From IMG/VR virus record IMGVR_UViG_3300010371_000624, positions 1 through 20,676 of that record: 20,676 bases of DNA; one strand, written 5' to 3'. This DNA comes from a virus. Below, in pieces: positions 15,556-20,616 of this stretch (position 1 is the first letter of the stretch; each line of letters begins with the position of its first letter). A model generated the notes under the pieces. It was not told where the DNA came from, made no database searches, and saw only the letters and a list, made by a program, of their open reading frames with translations. The position numbers and the translations under genes are program-made.

Positions 15556-16926
15556 TCAGCGAATCCAGGCGCAGCCATCCTGCGCCTGACTGGTGGATGA
15601 AACGTCGGTGAACTCGTCGGCCACGGCCGACACGGTGAGCGCGGGGCGCGGATCGGATACGTGGGCGACGTGGGGCCTGCCCTCGCGCTGCACGATGATC
15701 TCCTGCAGCTTGGTCCACTGGCGCGGTCCGATCACGCCGGCCTTGGCGCGCTTCTCGGCGGTAGTGGGCGAGATCAGCTTGAAGTCGTACATCTCCTCCA
15801 GCTTCAAACGGAACGACTTGAGCAGCGTTTCGGCTTCCTGCTCGCTGGCGAACTGACGATTGCCTTTCTTGCCTGGCACCAGCTTGAAGTCCGGCACGCT
15901 CTCGCCGGCCAGCAGGCGACGCTCAACCTCGGTACGGATGCCCTTGCACCAGTCCTCGATCAGGTCGACCTGTTGCAGGCACGCGGACAGCCACGCTGCG
16001 CCGTCAATCGCGCCACTTTCTTGCGTTACGCCTTCAACCGCTGTGGCGTCAACGAACTCTTCCGGCGACGCGGGCGACGTGCCGAACACCGCCAGCGCCA
16101 CCTCGTTGCGCAACGCCGGACAGGTGGCCTTGGCCTTGCAAAACCGGCACTGCTTCTCGCCCGGCGTCAGGTAGGCATCGTCCCAGTGCTTGCGGTCGTG
16201 GACGCTTTCGAACGACGCCTCAGCCCGCTGGCACTTCTCGACAGCGGCGCGCGCGGCTTCGTTGCCCCAACGTTCCAGCTCCGCGATCAACAGGTCGTAC
16301 TCGCTGGGCTTCTTCGTGATGCGTGGCTGGCTGATGACCAGGCGCGCGCGTTTGAAGTCGCCGAAGTCACGGTATGCCGTCAGCGCGCCCAAGCCGTAGC
16401 ACGCCATCTGTGGGTTCGGCTCGACTCGGCCTTCGTCGCCCGTGCGGCCCGCTTGCACCTCGACACCCATGCCGTACTTGAAGTCGACCACGACGATCTC
16501 GTCGGGCAGCAGGACGATGACGTCGGCAGTACCCCAGCCATCCTCCTCGGGCACGCCGAGATAGCTGGCGTAGTTGACCTTGACGTCGTAGAGCACCGGG
16601 TTGTCGCCGGCGATCTCGCGCACGTAGTCGAGGCACACCTGCACGTGTTCGGCCATGTCGTCATCGACCAGGAACTGCCATGTGTGCAGCGTGGCGCTTT
16701 CCGGCGGCAGCACGCGGCCGTGGTCGTCCAGCGAAATGAACGTGCCCTTGAAGTCGGCGGCGTTCTTGTTCTGCTGTCCGGCCCACGTCAGCACCTGGTG
16801 CGCGGCGGTGCCCTCGGCGGCGTAGCTGTTCGCGTTGTCGGGCTGGTTCTGTTGCAGGACGTGCGAGCCGGCGCACAACATGCGCTGCTCCATGCCACTG
16901 GCAGGCCAGTAGGAGTGGGCGCTCAT
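15556..16926 (-). CDS. DUF2800 Cas4/RecB-like PD-(D/E)XK nuclease
   Basis: 456 residues. The nuclease core is complete: E38GTAAH43, WGTAD135, V-D148-F-K150 and QMACYG near 173-178. Four cysteines, C18 and C260-x2-C263-x5-C269 (CRFCKAKATCP), are placed as in the Fe-S cluster of Cas4/AddB nucleases. The rest is a C-terminal helical extension unique to the DUF2800 family. It is expected to resect DNA 5'-3' or 3'-5' and feed recombination or repair with the neighbouring ssDNA-binding protein. Start ATG 16926 follows the previous TGA by 1 nt; no strong ribosome site, so it is likely coupled. Confidence 0.9.
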   Translation of the reverse strand: MSAHSYWPASGMEQRMLCAGSHVLQQNQPDNANSYAAEGTAAHQVLTWAGQQNKNAADFKGTFISLDDHGRVLPPESATLHTWQFLVDDDMAEHVQVCLDYVREIAGDNPVLYDVKVNYASYLGVPEEDGWGTADVIVLLPDEIVVVDFKYGMGVEVQAGRTGDEGRVEPNPQMACYGLGALTAYRDFGDFKRARLVISQPRITKKPSEYDLLIAELERWGNEAARAAVEKCQRAEASFESVHDRKHWDDAYLTPGEKQCRFCKAKATCPALRNEVALAVFGTSPASPEEFVDATAVEGVTQESGAIDGAAWLSACLQQVDLIEDWCKGIRTEVERRLLAGESVPDFKLVPGKKGNRQFASEQEAETLLKSFRLKLEEMYDFKLISPTTAEKRAKAGVIGPRQWTKLQEIIVQREGRPHVAHVSDPRPALTVSAVADEFTDVSSTSQAQDGCAWIR

Positions 16927-16927
16927 G

Positions 16928-17275
16928 TCACTCGCCCATCGCGGCGACGAGCTTGGCGTGCACGGCGCCCAGCTGGTCGTCCGGCAGATCCTTGACCGCC
17001 TTCACGTCGTGCTCGGCGAGGATGGCCACGGCCTTGGCCTTGTCCTTGATTGCGAGCGCCACGGCCGCCTTGCTGACGGTGGCACGGTCGATGTTGGCAG
17101 TTTCGATCATGTCCTTTGCCGCCGGGTTTTCCTTGACGAGCTTCTCCGTCTTGGTCGCTGCGGTCGCAGCGGGCTGCGGCGCGCCGACGACGGACTCCAG
17201 CGGGCGGCTGGCACGGCTGAAGAAGTCGGCGGCTTCCTGGATGTGGTCGAACGAAAGGGTGACGGTAACGGACAT
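16928..17275 (-). CDS. Small protein, first gene of replication operon (115 aa)
   Basis: 115 residues from ATG 17275, with GGAG 8 nt upstream. Residues 1-22 (MSVTVTLSFDHIQEAADFFS) form a beta strand and helix. An Ala/Pro/Lys linker (to about residue 45) leads to a helical C-terminal domain (VSKAAVALAIKDKAKAVAILAEHDVKAVKDLPDDQLGAVHAKL). This two-part build with an Ala-rich hinge is usual for small phage proteins encoded before DUF2800 nucleases; their function is not known to me. It is the first gene behind the predicted promoter at 17318-17346. Confidence 0.75.
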   Translation of the reverse strand: MSVTVTLSFDHIQEAADFFSRASRPLESVVGAPQPAATAATKTEKLVKENPAAKDMIETANIDRATVSKAAVALAIKDKAKAVAILAEHDVKAVKDLPDDQLGAVHAKLVAAMGE

Positions 17276-17317
17276 GGTTTTCTCCGGTCGGGTGGGTTGT
17301 AACAAGTGCGAGGCTGC

Positions 17318-17346
17318 AAGCTAGCAGATGCTAAGACGCAGCGCAA
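17318..17346 (-). promoter_or_regulatory. Predicted promoter of the replication operon
   Basis: On the - strand: -35 TTGCGC (17346-17341), 17-nt spacer, -10 TAGCTT (17323-17318) with an extended TG (TGCTAGCTT). It lies in the 77-nt gap before the 115-aa gene, leaving a leader of about 36 nt with a ribosome site. The TGCTA context is shared with both promoters at 20.1-20.2 kb. The -10 is weak, which could suit an activated or regulated promoter. Confidence 0.45.
17322..17333. promoter_or_regulatory. Palindromic operator candidate TAGCA-NN-TGCTA (replication operon)
   Basis: TAGCA GA TGCTA is a perfect 5-bp inverted repeat that overlaps the predicted -10 box and spacer. The same arms with the same 2-nt centre occur at 20132-20143 over the early promoter. 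A repressor or activator bound here would act directly on polymerase. Confidence 0.5.
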
Positions 17347-17352
17347 TGGCCT

Positions 17353-17691
17353 TCAGGCGCCATTTCGCATCGCGGCGTCGAAGATGCGCACAACCGCTTC
17401 TTCATCCTTTCCGTCGCGGCTAACGCCGTCCGTAGTGATGAATCCTTCGCGTGATGAGTCAAGCCAGCAGATGCGGAACTTACCGTGCCGACCCTTGTTG
17501 TTCTCGGCGACCAAGCTTCGCCAGCGCTCCGCATCCTTCCTCAGCGCCTCAACCTCGGCGTCTCGGGAGGCGTAGGCGGCTAGCCACCCCATCCACGCAT
17601 AATGCTTGAGGGATGATAGATTTTCATCCACGTACCAGTAGTTTTCTTTCCACCACGCCTCAAACTTCGCCCGCAGTTCGTCGGTGTTCAT
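17353..17691 (-). CDS. Small phage accessory protein (112 aa)
   Basis: 112 residues. Trp/Tyr-rich N-terminal half (RAKFEAWWKENYWYVDENLSS... AWMGWLAAYASRDAEVEALRKD), then a helix and a C-terminal alpha/beta part (GKFRICWLDSSREGFITT). The FEAWW...W.AWLA arrangement with a coiled helix recurs in early-region phage proteins of unknown role. GGGAG lies about 9 nt before the ATG, and the ATG overlaps the previous stop (ATGA, 17688-17691). It is the last gene of the leftward early unit before the replication promoter. Confidence 0.72.
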   Translation of the reverse strand: MNTDELRAKFEAWWKENYWYVDENLSSLKHYAWMGWLAAYASRDAEVEALRKDAERWRSLVAENNKGRHGKFRICWLDSSREGFITTDGVSRDGKDEEAVVRIFDAAMRNGA

Positions 17692-17885
17692 TCCTGCTCT
17701 CCCGTCCGTTCGGCGTGTTCGATGATTTCACGCAACTCCTGAATATCGATTTTGTAAGTCCGCGTCGGAGCGCCTGTCGGAGAAATAGACGGTCCGTAAA
17801 GAACGCGACTACCTAGCGTGGCGAACGTGCCATGGCGGCGTTCATAGATGCAGAGATTCACATATTTAAGTTTGTCGGTGGTCAT
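17688..17885 (-). CDS. Small early protein of unknown function (65 aa)
   Basis: 65 residues. Predicted beta strands (LKYVNLCIYERRHGTFATLG, TRTYKIDIQ) end in a charged helix (ELREIIEHAERTGEQE). Both ends overlap neighbours by 4 nt (ATGA at 17688-17691 and 17882-17885), the strongest support that it is translated. No known domain recognised, no TM segment. Confidence 0.68.
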   Translation of the reverse strand: MTTDKLKYVNLCIYERRHGTFATLGSRVLYGPSISPTGAPTRTYKIDIQELREIIEHAERTGEQE

Positions 17886-18091
17886 GGCTTAATCCATCCC
17901 TGTTGCGCGCTGCGCGCGCCAGCGTTGAACGCTTCGACCCACGCCATATGTAGCAGGAAGCTCTCTTCCGCGAGGAACGCGCCGGTCTTGCTACGACCCC
18001 ATGCGCGGGTGACGTGCGGCTGGGCCTTCGTCCACCACTCGCGGCATGCGGTCTGCGCGGGGGTTTCGGGTGGCGCGTCTTTGTGGGTCAT
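17882..18091 (-). CDS. Small early protein of unknown function (69 aa)
   Basis: 69 residues. AAGGAG 7 nt before the ATG marks a strong start. The sequence (ACREWWTKAQPHVTRAWG... FLLHMAWVEAFNAGARSAQQ) is helical and Trp-rich, like many small accessory phage proteins with a W...AF.AG ending. The stop overlaps the next ATG. Unknown function. Confidence 0.7.
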   Translation of the reverse strand: MTHKDAPPETPAQTACREWWTKAQPHVTRAWGRSKTGAFLAEESFLLHMAWVEAFNAGARSAQQGWIKP

Positions 18092-18094
18092 CTC

Positions 18095-18310
18095 TCACTC
18101 CTTCTCGGGCTTCGTCATCTCGTACAACTTCGCACGCAGCACGGCGCGAATCTCGTAAGGATCGAGCGCATCTCTGCAACCTGATCCGCTGTGGGTCGTG
18201 CCAGTGAGCGTTCGTGCGGAATTCTGCAAGCGACGCAAGTAACCATCCTGTTCGATTTTCTGCGCAGCAGATTCACGGGCCGCGCGCTCAGCTTTCCACC
18301 TGGCGAACAT
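18095..18310 (-). CDS. Small basic early protein (71 aa)
   Basis: 71 residues. Strongly basic/charged N-terminal helix (FARWKAERAARESAAQKIEQDGYLRRLQ), a Ser/Thr/Gly middle and a second helix (DPYEIRAVLRAKLYEMTKPEKE). AGGG lies about 9 nt before the ATG, and the start is 2 nt after the previous stop. It could bind nucleic acid, but no motif proves it. Next gene starts 3 nt after its stop. Confidence 0.65.
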   Translation of the reverse strand: MFARWKAERAARESAAQKIEQDGYLRRLQNSARTLTGTTHSGSGCRDALDPYEIRAVLRAKLYEMTKPEKE

Positions 18311-18312
18311 GA

Positions 18313-18912
18313 TTATTTTCCCTCTGGCTTCGGGGCTGCGGCGAGCATGCTTTTTGCCAATCTTTGGCGTTCATACAATTCCTGCTGGTAGATCGCTGCT
18401 CGATAGCTATTGGTGGTCGATGAATCCATGCTCGTTTCCACGTCTGCAGCAATTTTTTGCAGATTGTCCGACTGAACAAGCACCATTCCTTCTGGCACCT
18501 GAGCACTCGCCAATTTGATGATCTGATCGATGATTTCTGGATAGCTTCCCTTGAAACTCCACTGGTTGTAGCGCAGACGCTTTTCTATCTCTCGGCCGAA
18601 CTGTTCCCAATACTTGAGTTCCTCGGAGGATTCACTCGCCAGCATCGGCGCGACGGTTTCAATCATTAGGTCGGATATCTCCCGCGCCTTAGCGTAAGAG
18701 CGTGCAGAGGGGAACGGTGCCCCGGAAAGAATGGCCGCGACTTTTTCCACGAACGTTGCAACTATTTCATCCGTCACCCTCTCCTTCGCCGATTCGCGCT
18801 CGCGCAGGAGGGCGGCGTAATCACGGAGCATTTCCATGTGCACGGGATTGAAATAGCCCCTTTCCGCTTTCTCGACATATTCCAGCACCTGCTCCGCTGT
18901 GTACTTGCTCAT
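18313..18912 (-). CDS. Early-region phage protein with 'MLAAAP' C-terminus (199 aa)
   Basis: 199 residues, soluble, helical. The N-terminal segment (SKYTAEQVLEYVEKAERG... MLRDYAALLRERE) and the tail SMLAAAPKPEGK are typical of variable early proteins in many phages (Ea22-like composition), whose functions are mostly unknown. GGGAG 8 nt before the ATG supports the start. GC is visibly lower than in the replication and structural genes, consistent with recent exchange. Confidence 0.75.
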   Translation of the reverse strand: MSKYTAEQVLEYVEKAERGYFNPVHMEMLRDYAALLRERESAKERVTDEIVATFVEKVAAILSGAPFPSARSYAKAREISDLMIETVAPMLASESSEELKYWEQFGREIEKRLRYNQWSFKGSYPEIIDQIIKLASAQVPEGMVLVQSDNLQKIAADVETSMDSSTTNSYRAAIYQQELYERQRLAKSMLAAAPKPEGK

Positions 18913-18944
18913 TGCATCACTCCCATGATTTCCAGATCGATCTC

Positions 18945-19002
18945 GTCCACCTTGTTGCGCAGGTGTTATCCTGCGAAAATGGGGTCTAATCAGGTGTTGG
19001 GC
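18945..19002. repeat. Degenerate attC-like element 1
   Basis: 58 nt. Right core GTTGGGC (18996-19002) matches the integron consensus GTTRRRY exactly; the left end GTCCACC (18945-18951) is one base from RYYYAAC. An inner 6-bp stem CGCAGG/CCTGCG with a TGTTAT loop is at 18958-18975, and the outer arms pair as CACCT/AGGTG. The inner arms are asymmetrically placed (6 versus 20 nt from the ends), so it is at best a decayed site. Alone it could be a chance hairpin; its length and spacing match the two better sites to the right. Confidence 0.35.
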
Positions 19003-19241
19003 GGCAAACTGTCGATCAGGCTTGATTCAAGGTTGCACACTTCATCCGCGCTTGCCTTGTCGTAGCAGGCCTTGTGTGCCCGGTAGAAATAGCTGCGTGC
19101 ATCGCCGGGCTTCATCAAGCTAATAGCCCTCATGGGCCGGCTAAGCGGCTTGAGGCAATACGCACATGGCACGCCAAGGCCAGGATCAAATGCAGGGGCT
19201 TCCTGCTCCGGCGCATCAAAATATCCAAAAATCTCGGTCAT
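18990..19241 (-). CDS. Small Cys-pair (zinc-finger-like) protein in cassette-like unit
   Basis: 83 residues. CAYC at residues 26-29 and HKAC at about 56-59 give a CxxC...HxxC pattern expected of a small zinc-binding domain; the rest (LMKPGDARSYFYRAHKACYDKASADEV) is helical. The start, 21 nt from the attC-like element 2, has only a weak GAG ribosome site. The TGA lies 4 nt beyond the GTTGGGC core of element 1. The gene thus fills one 317-nt unit between two attC-like elements. Function unknown. Confidence 0.7.
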   Translation of the reverse strand: MTEIFGYFDAPEQEAPAFDPGLGVPCAYCLKPLSRPMRAISLMKPGDARSYFYRAHKACYDKASADEVCNLESSLIDSLPPNT

Positions 19242-19261
19242 GTTCGTTTCTCGTGTCTGCC

Positions 19262-19319
19262 GTCCAACTCTGCATTCCAGCGGAGCGCGTACCGCGCCCG
19301 CTGAATTTGGTTGTTAGCC
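19262..19319. repeat. attC-like element 2 (integron recombination-site architecture)
   Basis: 58 nt with ends GTCCAAC (19262-19268, perfect RYYYAAC) and GTTAGCC (19313-19319, one mismatch to GTTRRRY). On the - strand these read GGCTAAC and GTTGGAC, the latter a perfect core. An inner stem CAGCGG/CCGCTG extends to ATTC/GAAT, with one unpaired C on the left arm, as in real attC sites where an extrahelical base sets strand choice. The central GC-rich loop AGCGCGTACCGCGC is self-complementary. The TAA stop of the 79-aa gene sits inside the right core, the place gene cassettes usually end. Confidence 0.65.
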
Positions 19320-19553
19320 GTCATTGAGGCCCAATAGCAGCGTGTGGGCATCCTTGTAAGTCGCGTCATCCTTGATCCACGGGTTGCCGCGCAGGTCGGT
19401 GTATTCGGCGTGCTTTTCGGGGTCAAACTCGACGCTGCTGGTGACGCCGCCCTGTTGGACATACGGCGCACCCGGTCGGCATTCCAATACTTCCACCGTC
19501 GCGTCCTGATCCGGGAACTGCGCCAGCCATTCGATAAACTCTCGCACTCGCAT
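19314..19553 (-). CDS. Small conserved phage protein in cassette-like unit (79 aa)
   Basis: 79 residues from ATG 19553, 6 nt after AGGAGGT, one of the best ribosome sites in the window; the frame further up runs into the attC-like element and is not used. The opening RVREFIEWLAQFPDQDATVEVLE and later EFDPEKHAEYTDLRGNPW match a small phage protein family without known function (short beta/alpha fold, acidic). The gene fills a 316-nt unit between attC-like elements 3 and 2, with its TAA inside the core of element 2. An alternative is an ordinary phage gene flanked by palindromes. Confidence 0.8.
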   Translation of the reverse strand: MRVREFIEWLAQFPDQDATVEVLECRPGAPYVQQGGVTSSVEFDPEKHAEYTDLRGNPWIKDDATYKDAHTLLLGLNDG

Positions 19554-19577
19554 CGTTACCTCCTGCCGTCGCGTGAC

Positions 19578-19633
19578 GGCTAACACGTCATCCAAGCGGA
19601 CGGCTGCGCCGCCGCTTAATTCAAGGGTTACCC
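19578..19633. repeat. attC-like element 3 (integron recombination-site architecture)
   Basis: 56 nt. Left end GGCTAAC (19578-19584), right end GTTACCC (19627-19633), each one or two bases from consensus and complementary except at one position. The inner arms CCAAGCGGACGG and CCGCCGCTTAATTCAAG closely follow the classic 59-base elements of aadA-type cassettes, including TTAATTCAAG before the right core and extra C residues on the left arm. It separates the 33-aa ORF from the 79-aa gene. Confidence 0.62.
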
Positions 19634-19722
19634 AAAGCGAGCCGGATCAGCTCTACCGTTACTGACTCCACACCGGAATGCGTCCAACACGCACCCGGCC
19701 CGCATTCGCCCTGTAAGTTCAA
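19621..19722 (-). CDS. Possible 33-aa protein, TTG start
   Basis: 33 residues, ending VTVELIRLALGNP. The TTG start overlaps the stop of the preceding membrane-protein gene (TTGA), and the stop lies inside attC-like element 3, as in cassette-borne genes. There is no Shine-Dalgarno, so translation would depend on re-initiation. The Cys-rich first half followed by an amphipathic helix looks protein-like but is short; it may be chance. Confidence 0.3.
   Translation of the reverse strand: MNLQGECGPGACWTHSGVESVTVELIRLALGNP
19676..19707. repeat. Inverted repeat GAATGCG/CGCATTC
   Basis: A perfect 7-bp stem (19676-19682 and 19701-19707) with an 18-nt loop lies within the possible 33-aa ORF. GTCCAAC in the loop (19682-19688) reads as the perfect core GTTGGAC on the - strand, but I find no matching second attC arm. 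Could be a transcript structure or a remnant. Confidence 0.35.
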
Positions 19723-19898
19723 ACCCGGCTGACCGCCCAGGCAATGATCGGCCACGCGATCGCCACCAGTGCGGCGACGACCACGCCGCAGCAGACGATG
19801 CCCAACAGCGTATCCAGGAAGTCGTGCGGCTCGCCGATGCCCGGCTGGTAGCCCTGGCCCTGCATCGGCTTGTGCCGGTTCGCGAGATGGTTGTTCAT
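19719..19898 (-). CDS. Small single-TM protein (59 aa)
   Basis: 59 residues from ATG 19898, which overlaps the previous stop (ATGA, 19895-19898). A polar Gln/Gly/His-rich N-terminal part is followed by one strong hydrophobic segment (residues about 30-56, LLGIVCCGVVVAALVAIAWPIIAWAV) and SRV. No cleavable signal peptide; topology is probably N-in or N-out with a single anchor. Early-expressed small membrane proteins of phages can block superinfection or disturb host membranes; which applies here is not known. The longer frame to 20156 is rejected because it crosses the 67-aa gene and the promoter. Confidence 0.7.
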   Translation of the reverse strand: MNNHLANRHKPMQGQGYQPGIGEPHDFLDTLLGIVCCGVVVAALVAIAWPIIAWAVSRV

Positions 19899-20098
19899 GA
19901 CTGGCCGTCCAGAGTGGGTTTGTGCCGGTGGTAGTCGCGTTCGGCTTGTTCGTAGATCTCGCGGGTTGTCTCGAATCGCCACGCGTACAGCGGCGTGCCG
20001 CACTTGAGCCTTTTGTCGCTTCCTACCCTTGTCATGAAATGCTCGTCGCTTATGGCTACCGAGTTTTGCATGACGATTGCCGTGGGTTCGTAACTCAT
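19895..20098 (-). CDS. First gene of leftward early unit (67 aa)
   Basis: 67 residues from ATG 20098; GAGGG lies about 8 nt upstream. The frame also runs 13 codons further to 20137, but that start would sit inside the promoter. The sequence (SYEPTAIVMQNSVAISDEHFMTRVG... YAWRFETTREIYEQAERDYHRH) has beta strands and a C-terminal helix. Function unknown. As the promoter-proximal gene of the early unit it is expected to be strongly expressed soon after infection or induction. Confidence 0.7.
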   Translation of the reverse strand: MSYEPTAIVMQNSVAISDEHFMTRVGSDKRLKCGTPLYAWRFETTREIYEQAERDYHRHKPTLDGQS

Positions 20099-20127
20099 GG
20101 CGCCACCCTCGTTGACGAAGTGCGCAC

Positions 20128-20156
20128 ACCATAGCACCTGCTATAAACGATTGCAA
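20128..20156 (-). promoter_or_regulatory. Leftward early promoter
   Basis: On the - strand: -35 TTGCAA (20156-20151), 17-nt spacer, -10 TATGGT (20133-20128) in an extended TGCTATGGT context. It is the best sigma70-type match in the window and lies 30 nt before the first early gene. Two palindromes overlap it, one at the -10/spacer and one at the -35, so it is probably the repressed early promoter of a lysis/lysogeny-type switch. Confidence 0.7.
20131..20144. promoter_or_regulatory. Operator candidate ATAGCA-CC-TGCTAT
   Basis: A perfect 6-bp inverted repeat with a 2-nt centre covers half of the -10 box and part of the spacer of the leftward promoter. Its core TAGCA-NN-TGCTA recurs at 17322-17333 in the replication promoter. 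A TGCTA half site lies at 20191-20195 in the rightward promoter. Confidence 0.6.
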
Positions 20157-20161
20157 GCGTT
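20146..20161. promoter_or_regulatory. Operator candidate AACGATTGCAAGCGTT
   Basis: A 16-bp palindrome with one mismatch, centred on the TTGCAA -35 box of the leftward promoter. Its sequence is unrelated to the TAGCA-type palindrome, so a second regulator (host or phage) may bind here. Confidence 0.5.
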
Positions 20162-20169
20162 TTCCCTCG

Positions 20170-20199
20170 TTGCATAAAAATCTCGCATCGTGCTAGGGT
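20170..20199 (+). promoter_or_regulatory. Rightward promoter of the regulator gene
   Basis: -35 TTGCAT (20170-20175), 18-nt spacer, -10 TAGGGT (20194-20199) with an extended TGCTAGGGT. Expected start near 20206 leaves a leader of about 24 nt. A TGCTA half-operator overlaps the -10, which would allow autoregulation. It is weaker in consensus than the leftward promoter. Confidence 0.55.
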
Positions 20200-20229
20200 A
20201 CGCCCGACTTCCCACCACACCGGCCGCCC

Positions 20230-20616
20230 ATGAAGAAGCCCGCGAAATCCCGCCGTCCTACCGCCGTCTCGGCGCTCAAGCTGTGGATGCGGCTGGCGAC
20301 CGCCACCGAGCAGGAAGCCCTCGCCGCGAAGTGCGACACGAGCCGGCAGATGCTGTACCAGGTCGCCAACGGCCATCGCAACTTCAGCGCGTCGAAGGCC
20401 GGCCTGATCGAAGCCGCCAGTGCCGCCATGCACAAGGCGACGCGCGGGCGACTGCCGTTGCTGTACCGGTCGGACCTCGCCACCGCCTGCGCCAGCTGTG
20501 CCTACGCCCGCGAGTGCCTGGGCGCGCGCGCCGAGTTCGAGCTGGTGGACGACAGCGCGGGCCATCGGATCGCGGCGAAGATCCGGCCCGCAGCACGGCG
20601 CAAGCCGCGGTCGTGA
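20230..20616 (+). CDS. HTH transcriptional regulator (Cro/YdaS-like) with Cys cluster
   Basis: 128 residues. After a basic N-terminus, residues 26-52 (TEQEALAAKCDTSRQMLYQVANGHR) form a helix-turn-helix of the Cro/YdaS type, where a two-helix unit is followed by a small body (SASKAGLIEAASAAMHK). C87-x2-C90-x5-C96 (CASCAYAREC) suggests bound metal or a disulfide, an addition to the usual short Cro-like repressor. The C-terminus is basic (RPAARRKPRS). No Shine-Dalgarno precedes the ATG (CCGGCCGCCC), so translation from a short leader is likely inefficient. Its divergent position beside the early promoter and its size suggest a switch regulator that binds the TAGCA-type palindromes; binding is inferred. 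Confidence 0.8.
   Translation: MKKPAKSRRPTAVSALKLWMRLATATEQEALAAKCDTSRQMLYQVANGHRNFSASKAGLIEAASAAMHKATRGRLPLLYRSDLATACASCAYARECLGARAEFELVDDSAGHRIAAKIRPAARRKPRS

Noticed and set aside
15661-16995. 444-aa + strand frame over the DUF2800 gene
   Set aside because: Antisense shadow; no domain, and the opposite strand encodes a complete Cas4-like nuclease core.
19238-19324. 28-codon - strand frame (MTANNQIQRARYALRW...) reading through attC-like element 2
   Set aside because: It has neat overlaps at both ends but no ribosome site, and is simply the translation of the palindromic element; treated as a by-product.
18945-19633. CRISPR-like array of short repeats
   Set aside because: The elements are imperfect palindromes about 316 nt apart with genes between them, not short direct repeats with spacers.
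19634-19720. tRNA-like wording (GGTAGAGC on the - strand, as in a D arm)
   Set aside because: No acceptor stem, anticodon arm or T-loop could be placed around it, so it is not called as a tRNA.
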